In this document: positions 11,901 through 22,854 of the stretch, piece after piece
How positions within the stretch are numbered: position 1 is the first letter of the stretch
Layout: each line of letters starts with the position of its first letter
Assembly (NCBI GenBank): GCA_037974335.1
Contig: CM075734.1
Coordinates: 25,880,000-25,943,999, forward strand
Direction of reading: 5' to 3'
Origin: Prionace glauca
Lineage: Eukaryota > Chordata > Chondrichthyes > Carcharhiniformes > Carcharhinidae
DNA: 64,000 nucleotides
Notes under the pieces: model-generated
What the model was told of the DNA's origin: nothing
Databases searched by the model: none
Seen by the model: only the letters and a program-made list of their open reading frames with translations
Translations under genes and position numbers: made by a program

Positions 11901-14559
11901 AGGGTTCAGAGTGAACAGGGGTCAGGGTGAACAGGGATCAGAGTGAACAGGGTTCAGAGTGAACAGGGATCAGAGTGAACAGTGATCAGAGTGAACAGGG
12001 ATCAGATTGAACAGTGGTCAGAGTGAACAGGGTTCAGAGTAAACAGGGATCAGAGTGAACAGGGATCAGAGTGAACAGAGATCAGAGTGAACAGAGATCA
12101 GAGTGAACAGGGATCAGAGTGAACAGTGATCAGGCTGAACAGAGATCAGAGTGAACAGGGGTCAGAGTGAACAGGGTTCAGGGTGAACACGGATCAGAGT
12201 GAACAGGGTTCAGGGTGAACAGGGTTCAGAGTGAACAGGGATCAGAGTGAACAGGGTTCAGGGTGAACAGGGTTCAGGGTGAACAGGGATCAGATTGAAC
12301 AGAGATCAGAGTGAACAGGGATCAGAGTGAACAGGGTTCAGGGTGAACAGGGATCAGAGTGAACAGGGTTCAGGGTGAACAGGGATCAGAGTGAACAGGG
12401 TTCAGGGTGAACAGGGTTCAGTGTGAACAGGGATCAGAGTGAACAGGGTTCAGGGTGAACAGGGTTCAGGGTGAACAAGGATCAGAGTGAACAGGGTTCA
12501 GGGTGAACAGGGTTCAGGGTGAACAGGGATCAGAGTGAACAGGGTTCAGGGTGAACAGGGTTCAGGGTGAACAGGGATCAGAGTGAACAGAGATCAGAGT
12601 GAACAGGGATCAGAGTGAACAGGGTTCAGGGTGAACAGGGTTCAGAGTGAACAGTGATCAGAGTGAACAGTGATCAGAGTGAACAGGGTTCAGGGTGAAC
12701 AGGGTTCAGTGTGAACAGGCATCAGAGTGAACTGGGTTCAGAGTGAACAGAGATCAGAGTGAACAGGGATCAGAGTGAACAGGGTTCAGGGTGAACAGGG
12801 ATCAGACAGAACAGGGTCAGAATGAACAGGGTTCAGGGTGAACAGGGTTCAGGGTGAACAAGGATCAGTGTGAACAGGGTTCAGGGTGAACAGGGTGAAG
12901 AGTGAACAGAGATCATAGTGAACAGAGATCAGAGTGAACAGTGGTCAGAGTGAACAGGGATCAGAGTGAACAGGGGTCAGGGTGAACAGGGATCAGGGTG
13001 AACAGGGATCAGAGTGAACAGAGATCAGAGTGAACAGAGATCAGAGTGTACAGGGTTCAGGGTGAACATTGATCAGAGTGAACAGGGTTCAGAGTGAACA
13101 GGGTTTAGAGTGAACAGAGATCATAGTGAACAGAGATCAGAGTGAACAATGGTCAGAGTGAACAGGGATCAGAGTGAACAGGGTCAGGGTGAACAGTGGT
13201 CAGAGTGAACAGAGATCAGAGTGAACAGAGATCAGAGTGAACAGAGATCAGAGTGAACAGAGATCAGAGTGAACAGAGATCAGAGTGAACAGGGATCAGT
13301 GTGAACAGGGGTCAGAGTGAACAGGGTCAGGTTGAACAGGGATCAGAGTGAACAGGGATCAGAGTGAACAGAGATCAGAGTGAACAGGGATCAGAGTGAA
13401 CAGGGATCAGAGTGAACAGGGATCAGAGTGAGCAGAGATCAGAGTGAACAGAGATCAGAGTGAACAGAGATCAGAGTGAACAGGGATCAGAGTGAACAGA
13501 GATCTGAGTGAACAGAGATCTGAGTGAACAGGGTCAGGGTGAACAGTGGTCATAATGAACAGGGTTCAGGGTGAACAGGGTTCAGGGTGAACAAGGATCA
13601 GTGTGAACAGGGGTCAGGGTGAACAGGGATCAGAGTGAACAGGGTTCAGGGTGAACAGGGTCAGGGTGCACAGTGGTCAGAGTGAACAGAGATCAGAGTG
13701 AACAGGGATCAGAGTGAACAGGGATCAGAGTGAACAGGGATCAGAGTGAACAGGGATCAGAGTGAACAGGGTCAGGGTGAACAGTGATCAGAATGAACAG
13801 GGTTTAGGGTGAACAGGGTTCAGGGTGAACAAGGATCAGTGTGAACAGGGGTCAGGGTGAACAGGGATCACAGTGAACAGGGTCCAGGGTGAACAGGGAT
13901 CAGAGTGAACAGGGTTCAGGGTGTCCAGGGGTCAGGGTGAACAGGGTTCAGAGTGAACAGGGTTCAGGGTGAACAGGGTTCAGTGTGAACTGGGATCAGA
14001 GTGAACAGGGTTCAGTGTGAACAGTGTTCAGATTGAACAGGGTTCAGGGTGTACAGGGATCACAGTGAACAGAGGTCAGAGTGAACAGGGTCAGGGTGAA
14101 CACAGGTCAGAGTGAACACGGTCAGAGTGAACAGGGGCCAAAGTGATCAGGGGTCAGAGTGAACTTAGCTTAAAATTCCCCATGCAAACACTGTATGATT
14201 GCGGCTGGGAGCTTGCCCAAAATCTGGCACAATTCTCTCCCATTTTCATGCTTAATCGGCACTTGGAATTTTTTTGACAGATTTGCCCCCGCTGTCTTTG
14301 AAATTATACTGTCAATTCACATAAATTGCCACAACAGTTACAGTTAGTCTTCAAGAATATATGAATTAAAGAGGAACTGCAACTCTGTTTCTCATTATCC
14401 TGGCCTGCGAGAAATCTTTCAGGGAAACTTGCCTATGCAATTCACAATTCCTTAATCAGTCTTTATTTCCTTCCAAAAAAAAACCTTTTGCTGTTGTGGG
14501 GGAAATTAAAACTGAGGAATATACATACAAAACTATCATTAGCAAATCCAATATTGTTA

Positions 14560-14896
14560 GGAAGTGATGGCCTCATTGCATTATCACTGAACTATTAATC
14601 TAGAAACACAACTATTGTTCTGGGGACATGGGTTTGAATCTGTGGAATTTGAGCTGAATAAAAAAAATCTGGAATTACTAATCTACTGATGACCATGAAA
14701 CTATTGTCAGAAAAACCCATCTGCTTCACTAATGTCCATCAGGGAAGGAAATGTGCCGTCCTTACCTGGTCTGGCCTTCATGTGACTGCAGAGGCATAGC
14801 AATATGGTTGGTTTTCAGCTGCCCTCCCAAGGGCAAACTAGGGATGGGCAATAAATTCTGGCCAGCCAGCAATGCACATGTCTTATGAATGAATAT
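14560..14896 (+). repeat. tRNA-derived SINE sharing a LINE 3' tail
   Basis: The 5' part contains a B-box-like GGTTTGAATC after 'ttctggggacat', as in tRNA-derived SINEs. The 3' part, with the motif GGGATGGGCAATAAAT, is nearly the same as the 3' tail of the LINE fragments at 26526-29042, 35757-35906 and (reversed) 57337-57805. The copy ends in a short A-rich stretch. I recognise the family as common in sharks but cannot assign a database name. Confidence 0.7.
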
Positions 14897-14962
14897 ATAA
14901 AAAAAATTCAGGAAAGGCCAGAGAGTGGTGAAAATGTGGACGTCACCACTTGATATTGAATG

Positions 14963-15291
14963 AGTGGCACGGTAGCACAGTGGTTAGCACTGCTGTTTCA
15001 CAGCTCCAGGGCCCTGGGTTCGATTCCCGGCTTGGGTCGCTGTCTATGTGGAGTTTGCACATTCTCCTTGTCTTTGCGTGGGTTTCCTCCGGGTGCTCCG
15101 GTTTCCTCCCACAGTTCAAAGATGTGCAGGTTAGGTTGATTGGCTGTACTAAAATTGCCCCTGAGTGTCCTGAGATGTGTAAGTTAGAGGGATTAATGGG
15201 TAAAATAGGAGGTGTAGGGTCTGAGTGGGATTGTAGTCAGCACTGACTCGATGCTCCAGGTGGCCTCTTTCTGCACTGTAGGATTCTATGA
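14963..15291 (+). repeat. tRNA-derived SINE (HE1-like), full-length copy
   Basis: It starts with an A-box-like TAGCACAGTGGTTAG and a perfect B box, GGTTCGATTCC, the internal pol III promoter of a tRNA-derived SINE. The body includes the motif GGGTTTCCTCCGGGTGCTCC, and the 3' end is CTGCACTGTAGGATTCTATG. The 3' end resembles the tail of the CR1-like LINE at 20690-21335, as expected if the SINE borrows LINE machinery. The name HE1-like is a tentative comparison from memory. It is not a functional tRNA gene. Confidence 0.8.
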
Positions 15292-15465
15292 ATTTGATTT
15301 ATTGCTGTCACATGTATTAGCATGCAATGAAAATTACTGTTTCTTGCACACTATACAGACAAAGCATACCATTCATGGAGAAGGAAATGAGAGAGTGCAG
15401 AATTAAGTTTTACAGTCATAGGCAAGGTGTAAAGGTCAACTTAATGTGAGGTCCGTTCAAAAGTC
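15292..15465. repeat. Interspersed repeat fragment, family unknown
   Basis: The run from 'gatttattgctgtcaca' through 'gagagagtgcagaatt' to 'caaggtgtaaaggtcaac' resembles a repeat I recall from shark genomes. No coding capacity or pol III boxes are visible. The right boundary is uncertain. Confidence 0.35.
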
Positions 15466-17056
15466 AATGCATAATGTAGATGCATTAAAATGGAAGTGAG
15501 ATAATTATGTGGGGCGGAAAGGGAGTGAGTGGAGGAACGTGAGCTCATGTGTGTCATAAACACTAGAATGGGCCAGTTGAGTAGCAAAGCAGTTCCTGTG
15601 ACATTCTATGCGAAATCTACACCAAAGAAATACAACAGTGAAGGAACAGTGATGGTGAAAATCCTGAGTGTACATCAAAGAACAAAGAACAACACAGCAC
15701 GGGAAACAGGCCCTTCAGCCCAACGAGCCCGCACCGGCGTCCCGTTGGAGGTGAGGAAGGACTCCACATCCTGAGCACATAGGTGAGGTGGCAACAGAAA
15801 GTTAATAAAAATTGGAAAATGCTCATCATAAGGAATCTCAGTGTAATAAAATTTCTCCAAGTATTGCAAAACCCTTCTGCTCAGCAAGGCCAAAATGTCA
15901 CAGGGAGTAGCAATGCAAGCTTGGATGTGCTTCACATCATAGGGAGGGTCTTGCAGGAAGAGGTCAACCACAATGATGAGCCACTTCCACAGGGGAATTC
16001 ACACCAGGACCACAACCTCAACTGCTCTCACTCCCCCAACATCTTAGCACTTTACCAACAGAGGCCTCCACTCGGGTAGAAGTAGCTTCTGGAGTCTGAG
16101 CTCTGTCGCTGAGTTAAACACCAGGAGCAGGAGTTTCCCTGCCATCTTCCAATAGCTGTCATTCAATTATAACAGGAATCATAAAATCACACCGTGTGGG
16201 GAACAGTTACTCAATTGATTTCCCCCGAATTGGCCAACTATGGTCTTGGGGAGAAGAAGTGTTGTTTGTCAACCAATTTAGGATGGAAGGTGGTCTCTCG
16301 ATGTGGAAGAGCCAATTGGGGACCCTCCACCACTGAAGAAGCAGAAGTTGCCCTAGTAAGTGAGAATGATAACATTCTAAGATGGAGGTACCCTTCAACT
16401 TATTGAAATTTCAAATAAAAAAGCCCTAACAGCTAGGTCACCAACGTTGTGGGAGTGGTGGGGGGGCTGGGGGGAGGGGTGTGTGGACAGGGTGGATGGT
16501 GGGGGCATGCACATCCACAGGGTGGCCTGCAACTGCAGTTGAAATCAGGCAGTCAGGAAGAGTTCTACTAAGCCTGCATTAAATCATTGGCATCTTGGTC
16601 TGTTACACTTCCAAACAATGGCACTGCTCCCCAATAAAAGGCCTCAATAGGCCATTAGTTGGACCAATATGGCTAACTGTCAGTTCCATCCTTTCTTGGC
16701 TCCAGCTGGTATGTAGAGTGGTGGCAGGAGATCCCTCCTGCCTCCATGTCCACCCTCATTGAGGCCTGATTATTCAGCTGTAAGCACTAATAAAAGCCAG
16801 AATCCAAGAGTGCCAGAGAGAGACAGCGCTATTCTACACAGAGAATGGGGAAAGAATCACCTTCTTCCCAAGAGCTGAGGGGCTCTGTCTAAAAAGCTAG
16901 TGAGAATCAATCTTATACAACAACAGATTTCCAAGAATATGGTTGTCATGATATACCTATGTTGGAGAAATCTACCATTCACATTGCAGAACAGCATGGG
17001 ATCGTCTGAAAATAGGCCTGTGTCATCTAACATCAGCTGTTTTCTGACATTTATAG
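15466..17056. other. No gene recognised; small LINE tail and G-rich stretch
   Basis: Most of this interval shows nothing I can assign. At 15674-15745 there is a short reversed LINE-tail-like fragment (motif AACAGGCCCTTCAGCCC). At 16437-16507 there is a G-rich stretch with several runs of five or more G. The short open frames here lack recognisable domains. Confidence 0.5.
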
Positions 17057-17195
17057 AATTATAGAATCACTAAAGTGCAGAAAGAGGCCATTCAGCCCAT
17101 CAAGCCTACACCGACAACAATTCCACCCAGGCCCTATCCATGTAACCACACATATTTACCGTGCTAATTCTCCCTCACACTAAGGGGCAATTTAC
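17057..17195 (-). repeat. SINE 3' part, split by a LINE
   Basis: On the minus strand this is the 3' half of the HE1-like SINE (reverse of the TAGAATC...GCAGAAAGAGGCCATTC end). It stops at 'ggggcaattta', where a CR1-like LINE tail begins. The 5' head of the same SINE reappears at 17657-17800. Confidence 0.75.
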
Positions 17196-17656
17196 ATAAG
17201 AACATAAGAAATAGGAGCAGGAGTAGGCCATCTAGCCCTTCAAGCCTGCCCCGCCATTCAATAAGATCATGGCTGATCTGTCGTGGCTCAGTTCCACTTT
17301 CCCGCCCTCTCCCCATAACCCTTAATCCCCTCGCTTATCAAAAACCCATCAACCCGCGTCTCAAAAATATTTAGCGAGGCAGCCTCCACCACTTCAACGG
17401 GCAGAGAATTCCAGAGATTCACCACCCTTTGAGTGAAGAAGTTCCTCCTCAACTCTGTTCTAAACCGCCCCCCCTTTATCTTGAGGCTGTGCCCCCTAGT
17501 CCTACTGTCTTTTTTGAGCGGGAAGAGTCTCTCCACCTCTATCCTATCCATCCCATTCATCATCTTATACGTCTCAATGAGATCTCCCCTCATTCTTCTA
17601 AACTCTAACGAGTACAAGCCTAGTTTATTCAGCAGTACAAGCCTAGTTTATTCAGC
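17196..17656 (-). mobile_element. CR1-like LINE 3' end, inserted in a SINE
   Basis: The minus strand encodes the C-terminal end of a CR1-type ORF2 ([19 protein letters not shown] ... FFTQRVVNLWNSLPVEVVE) followed by the 3' UTR and an (AAGAACAT)n-type tail on the plus strand. The element is truncated at its 5' end, as is usual for target-primed insertion. A 23-bp segment (starting GTACAAGCCTAG) occurs twice in tandem at 17612-17656. It belongs to the same subfamily as 54213-55404. Confidence 0.85.
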
Positions 17657-17800
17657 CAGAGGAATTTAGCCAGAGGAAATCCACGCAGACACAGAGTGAG
17701 TGTGCAAACTCCGCACAGACAGTGACGCAAGACCGAAATTGAACCTGGGTCCCTGGCACCGTGAGGCAACAGTGCTAACCATTGCACCACCATGCCACAC
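17657..17800 (-). repeat. SINE 5' head, rest of the split copy
   Basis: This is the reverse complement of the SINE head, ending in the complement of GGTGCAATGGTTAGCACTG. Together with 17057-17195 it formed one element. Some central SINE sequence is missing at the junction. Confidence 0.7.
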
Positions 17801-18142
17801 AATCTGTAGTTGTCTAATGCCAGATTCTTCAGTGTGCACTCTTTGGGCAGGCTGTTATGGTAGAGTGTAGCGGTAATGTGTGTGGAATTGAGGGCTTCCA
17901 CTGAGGGCTGAAATGACAGCTGTTAGCAGGATTGGGTAATGCTTTACCCAAAGGGCAAAGAAGTGTATACATCCCAGATATTAACAAGACTTAGGATCAT
18001 TTACAAACAGTGCAGTATTTCCTTTATGTCTAGGTAAATAAAGCTGTATTCCCAATGTTTGTCAGCTGTGTTCACCTACTTGTTTAGCTGGTTGGAGAGG
18101 GTAAATCTGACTCGTGCAAGGTGGAACTTTACACATTTGTGT

Positions 18143-18700
18143 TATAGAGTCATGTACAGCGTGGAAACAGGCCCTTGAGACCAATTTGTCCATGCCACCC
18201 CTTTATTTAGCCACTAAACTAGTCCCAATTGCCCACATTTTGGCCCATAAGCCTCTATATCCATTTTACCCATTTAACTGTCTAAACGCTTTTTAAAAGA
18301 CAAATTTGTACCCGTCTCTACTACTACCTCTGGTAGTTTGTTCCAGACACTCACCACCCTCTGTGTGAAAAAATTGCCCCTTTGGGCCCTTTTGTATGTC
18401 CCCCCCTTACCTTAAACCTTTGCCCTCTACTTTCAATTTCCCTACCTTTGGGAAAAGATATTGACCACTTAGCTGATGTACGCCCCTCATTATTTTATAG
18501 ACCTCTATAAGATCACACCTAAGCCTCCTATTCTCCAGAGAAAAAAGCCCCAGTCTATCCAGCCTCTCCTTACAACTCAAACCATTAAATCCCGGTAGCA
18601 TCCTAGTAAATCTTTTCTTCACTCATTCTAATTTAATAATATCCTTTCTATAATAGGGTGACCAGAACTGCACACAGTATTCCAAGTTACTAGTTTTAAC
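18143..18700 (-). mobile_element. CR1-like LINE 3' fragment, second subfamily
   Basis: The minus strand encodes FTRMLPGFNGLSCKERLDRL and LFSLENRRLRCDLIEVYKIM, the C-terminal signature of CR1-type ORF2 proteins (RRFTRM...SYEERL...[13 protein letters not shown]). Frame continuity is lost downstream, and the 3' UTR differs from that of the neighbouring copies. It is old and inactive. Confidence 0.75.
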
Positions 18701-18878
18701 AACATAAGCAAAGTTGAAGAATTGGGTCACCCATTTTACTGTTGTCCACTTATCCTACCTCCTCAGATCCAATAACCAAGTGGTCAAGCAAGCCCTTTCT
18801 TCCCATCACATCTTATGCTAGGGCCGACCCTTGCCTAGTTCACTAGGCAAGTGAACTAGTGAATATGTGGAATGCTTT

Positions 18879-19168
18879 CATAAGAACATAAGAACATAAG
18901 AAATAGGAGCAGGAGTAGGCCATCTGGCCCTTCGAGCCTGCCCCGCCATTCAATAAGATCATGGCTGATCTGTCGTGACTCAGCTCCACCTTCCCGCCCT
19001 CTCCCCATAACCCTTAATCCCTTCTCTTATCAAAAACCCATCAACCCGTTTCTTAAAAATATTTAGCGAGGTAGCCTCCACCACTTCAACGGGCAGAGAA
19101 TTCCAGAGATTCACCACCCTTTGAGTGAAGAAGTTCCTCCTCAACTCTGTTCTAAACCGCCCCCCCAT
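18879..19168 (-). mobile_element. CR1-like LINE 3' end, 5'-truncated
   Basis: This copy belongs to the same subfamily as 17196-17656 and 54213-55404 and encodes FRTELRRNFFTQRVVNLWNS and a conserved C-terminus on the minus strand. The plus-strand left edge carries repeated 'cataagaa' units, the LINE tail. It is truncated at its 5' end at about 19168. Confidence 0.85.
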
Positions 19169-20001
19169 TAACCAAGGTAAGCAGTGTGGAAAGAAATAGA
19201 TCCCTATTGTATCATTTCTTAGTTTACTACAGGGAAGAGTGAAAAGGTAATTCTGCCACAGCTAAGACACTGTGTTAATGAATCTCCCGCTGTGCGCTAT
19301 GTGAACACAGAGATTTTTAACATGAATTGAGGCATTACTCACTGTCAGAAAATGTATAATGGTGAGCATAAAACAGGAGTCTGCTTCCAATTAACAAAAG
19401 GACTGCTGATTACAACTGAATGGCATTCTTACACTCCGCAATGGTAAATGTCACTGATCTGACCCAACCAGAAGTTTGATCAGTGTCCTACGGAGAAAAC
19501 TTTCACAGGTTAAACCTGCTGCTTTAGATATCTGATCAGAAACTACTTCTGCCTAACTCTCCATTATTGCATCACCCCAGTCAATAGAGAATTTATTGAT
19601 AAATCTCTAATTTATCAATTAGATATATAATCATGCGCACAGTAATTACATTCTCCAGTGTGTTTAAATAGTTATTTATTTTGTTAGCTGTCTTTACTTT
19701 GGACTGTGGTATTTCTGTCTATTAGCCTTCAAGATGCAAGTTAACCCCCAAAAGGCACTTCAAAAAGATCAGAGGATCATGCAATGTTTTCTCCAGTGGA
19801 TTCGGGTCAAATTAATGCTTCAGTCACTCTTATTGCAGTTCAACAATTTGGACTAGACAATGTGTAATTCACACAACCCGTGAGGTCCTAGACTTTATTA
19901 CCTTGCAATTCAAGAATTACAACTTCCTTTAGGACACATGAGCTCGATGGTATTGTGCAATCAGTCCACACTTGACTAATTATTTTTGGTTTCTGTTAAA
20001 A
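19169..20001. other. No gene or recognisable repeat
   Basis: AT-rich intergenic DNA. I see no long open frame, pol III box or repeat that I recognise. Confidence 0.5.
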
Positions 20002-20278
20002 GGTTTAAAATTTATTTATTATGGTCATAAGTAAACTTACACTAATACTGCAACAAAGTTACCGTGAAAATCCCCTAGTCGCCACTCTCCGGCGGCTGTT
20101 CAGGTACACTGAGGGAGAACTTAGCATGGCCGATGCACCTAACCCGCACATCTTTGGACTGTGGGTGGAAACCAGAGGAAACCCACGCAGATTAAGAAAG
20201 AAAGTGCAGTAATCCAAGCCAGGTCCCTGGCATTGGGAGGAAGCATTGCTAACCAGTGTGCCACCATGCCACCCCATT
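20002..20278 (-). repeat. tRNA-derived SINE with AATAAATAAA-type tail
   Basis: The reverse complement begins GGTGGCATGGTGGCACACTGG and ends with the tail seen in the copy at 32109-32404 (TAAGTTTACTTATGACCATAA then A/T-rich). This is a second 3' tail type on the same tRNA-like head. Confidence 0.75.
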
Positions 20279-20689
20279 GATGTTTCCTCTCATTTATAAC
20301 ATTAGTATGAATTTCATACTCCTTGAAAATTACCAATATTTTATTAGTACTGGAGTTATACAATACAATCTGTTTAAACTTTACATGAACTCCGGTGAAG
20401 AAAATGCAGCTAACAGATTTCTGACTTAGCAGAATCATATGTTCTACAGGCGTTGGATCTTATTCCCAAGCTATCAGAAGTTGCAATGTTACTTCTATTT
20501 TAGCAGCTTTTCCTGGGAAAGGATATTTCTCTTCAAAGACATTTTGCCTATAGCTGTACAGCTGTGGTACATGAGTTATTCATGTAAGGTGATTAGTTTT
20601 GGCAGGAAAATGCGGAGAGACAGTATAAAAGAAACTCCAAAGGAGGTGCAGGAAGAGGGGGACCTCATATATGTACATACCTCATTGAA

Positions 20690-21335
20690 GATGATAGGGC
20701 ATGTTGAGAAGGCAGTTAATAAATATGGTGTCTAAGGTTTTATTAATAGAGGCGTTGAGTACAAGAGTAAGGGAGCCATATTGAAGGTATATAAGACACT
20801 AGTTAGGCCTCATCTGGGGTACTGTGTCCAGTTCTGAGCACAGTACTTGAGAAAGGATGTGGAAGCATTGGAGAGAGACGATTCACAAGAGTGATTCCAG
20901 AGTTAAATAACTGTAGCTATTTGGAGAGTTTGGGTCTGTTTTCCTTGGAGAAGAAAAGACTTGACAGAGATATTCAAGATCCTGAGGAGTATGAATAGGG
21001 TAAATAGTGAGAAGCTGTTCCTTCTCAGGAACACATCAAGAACTAACGGACACAGATTCAAAATAACATGCAAAAGGAGTAGTGATGTGAGGAAAAATGT
21101 TTTCACCCAGGGGGTGGTTCGAATGAACTTCCTGAGACGGTGGTGAAGGCAGATTTGATCAAAGAATTCAGAAAGAATTGGACTGATATCTGAAAAGAAA
21201 GAGTGTGCAAGGTTATGGAAATAAGGCAGGGGCATGGGACTGGGTAGAATGCTGTTTTAGAGAGTCAGTGCAGACTCAATGCAGTGCAGCCTCCTTCTGT
21301 ACTGCAAAGATTTTATTATTCTGTGATTTGTGTGC
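20690..21335 (+). mobile_element. Degenerate CR1-like LINE, C-terminal part and 3' end
   Basis: A broken reading gives LWSLEKKRLDRDIQDPE-like and FFTQGVV-like pieces that match the order of the CR1 ORF2 C-terminus (VRPHLGYCVQF, RIHKSDSRV, SLFSLEKK, FTQGVV). The 3' end (GCAGACTCAATG ... CTCCTTCTGTACTGCAAAGAT) resembles the tail of the SINEs at 14963 and 30332. It is clearly older than the copies at 27643 and 54213. Confidence 0.65.
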
Positions 21336-22846
21336 ATACCAGATATGTGACTTAAAGTATTACGGAGAAAATTCTAGAGCAGTAACCTACATAGTTTTAG
21401 TCAAGAAACAACACTAAACTGGTCTTAACCTTGCCCAATTATACAATACACCAGCAATCACAATAGAACCACATTCTCCTGTGACCCATCAAAGGTAGAG
21501 ATTACCACCTAGCTAAACTGATTTATGCAGGTTAAACCTATTGATCTGAGATCTTAGCAGGCTGAATAATGCATAGATGTTTCACTGGGGTATAAGACAT
21601 AAAAAAATACAATCAACCCACAAGGTTTAAAAGGTAACATCCTTGGTAACTGATGGGATGTACAGATGGAAGTGCCTTTTTAAAGTTGTTCCTGATGCAC
21701 TATTGCCTGTGAATGTAACAGGTTTCCCAGTAATAATTATGGAGTTCTGGACTATAATATAAGAAACCTCAGTGATTGTTGCCACGGGAGTTCTTTGGTA
21801 TTGCAGCCACTTCCTTGAAAACAACAAACAAGCTGAGAGTATGTCAGAGGATAAATTCCTTGAAGTGAGGCGCCAGCTATAGAATTCACGCAGCATGGGA
21901 GCACAGATCATAAAATTGGCCCTATTGAGTTAAGTACCTATTGCAAACCATGGTCCTATTGAATTAAATTCTCTAGTTGTTATATGGGTATTACAATATT
22001 CCAGCGAACAATTTACTTCAGCAATCAAAATAATTAACTTGCCAATGCTGTTTTTTAACCTGGATACATTTCTGACATTTAACATAGCTTAACTGCTTCA
22101 TTATTCCAGGACATGTTGCTGTATGTTGATAAATCAAATCGCTCTGAAAAATAGTCATGAGGATTTAAAATATTGCCTGCCCTACCCATCCCCAGCAGTG
22201 TGTTTTCCAGTGGCAGAGGTGGTTCACCATAGGCCACCAGTGGAATCTTCCAGTCCCACTGATGTCTACGGCATTTTTGTGTGGCTCACTGCCAGAAGAT
22301 CCCACTGGCGGGAAGAGCCAGAAAGTTCAACCCATTGGCCAGAATTCTATCAGCCCACCCACCATGGGAATCAGAGCAGGTGAGGGGGGCGGATACTGTG
22401 AAGGTCCATCGATCTTGGGTGAAACGTCATGGTTTTGGGATGAGTGAGACCGTAAAATTGCGCCCATCGACTCTGTTCCTCTCTCCATTGATGCTGCCAA
22501 ACCTGTTGGGTTATGCCAGGATTTTCTGTTTTCATTTCAGCATGAATCAAACACGTTTTTACTAACTTCTGTGCAGTAAAATGCTGAGAGCCCCTAATCC
22601 CAAAGTAAAATTCAAAATCTTCCAGCTGTAAAGCTCCAGACAGAAGATCCCCACTATGTAATGTTACACATTTGAATTCTAATGTTGTTGAAACCAGAAA
22701 ATCATGTGCATCAAATGCATAGTGAGTGCCTTACTTGTTTCAGACTATCCTCTTCTGTAAATATGACAATATATGTAAATTGCATGGGGAAGATGCTGAG
22801 AGACATGATAAGAAGCTACGTGAAAGCAAATCTTTCTTTCGAGAAC
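21336..22846. other. Intergenic DNA; possible unnamed repeat at 22196-22470
   Basis: No gene is recognised. The part at 22196-22470, with balanced 'agatcccactggcggg' and 'gtaaaattgcgccc' motifs, looks like a GC-richer non-autonomous repeat of the kind common in sharks, but I cannot define its ends. Confidence 0.35.
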
Positions 22847-22854
22847 TGACGTCA
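22847..22854. promoter_or_regulatory. Consensus CRE palindrome (TGACGTCA)
   Basis: A perfect 8-bp cAMP-response element lies about 1.0 kb upstream of the CYP26C1 start codon. An 8-mer like this can occur by chance, so use by CREB/ATF factors is only a possibility. Confidence 0.3.

Larger units (their letters stand above)
1..14164. repeat. Giant 16-bp-unit minisatellite (about 885 units)
   Basis: The whole stretch is a head-to-tail array of a 16-bp unit that reads roughly CAGAGTGAACAGGGRT, with frequent GGGGTC, GGGATC, GGGTTC and AGAGATC variants. It is already running at base 1, so the left edge is outside the window. It fades out at about 14164, where the last units are degenerate and unique DNA begins. 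The written strand is purine-rich. Sixteen is not a multiple of three and most units carry TGA on both strands, so all frames are closed and the array is not coding. Rarer variants (GAGCACAGAATG, GTGAGTAGAGATC, GTGATCGGGGG) recur at fixed distances and reveal higher-order structure. No interspersed element interrupts the array, which suggests active homogenisation or recent growth. Confidence 0.97.

Noticed and set aside
1-14164. CRISPR array or telomere
   Set aside because: The 16-bp units are contiguous with no unique spacers, the setting is a vertebrate genome, and the unit is not TTAGGG.
14963-15040. Functional tRNA gene
   Set aside because: A and B boxes are present, but the cloverleaf is not kept and the sequence continues into a SINE body found many times in the window.
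15783-16079. 98-codon open frame
   Set aside because: No recognisable domain, splice context or conserved feature; its length is within chance expectation.
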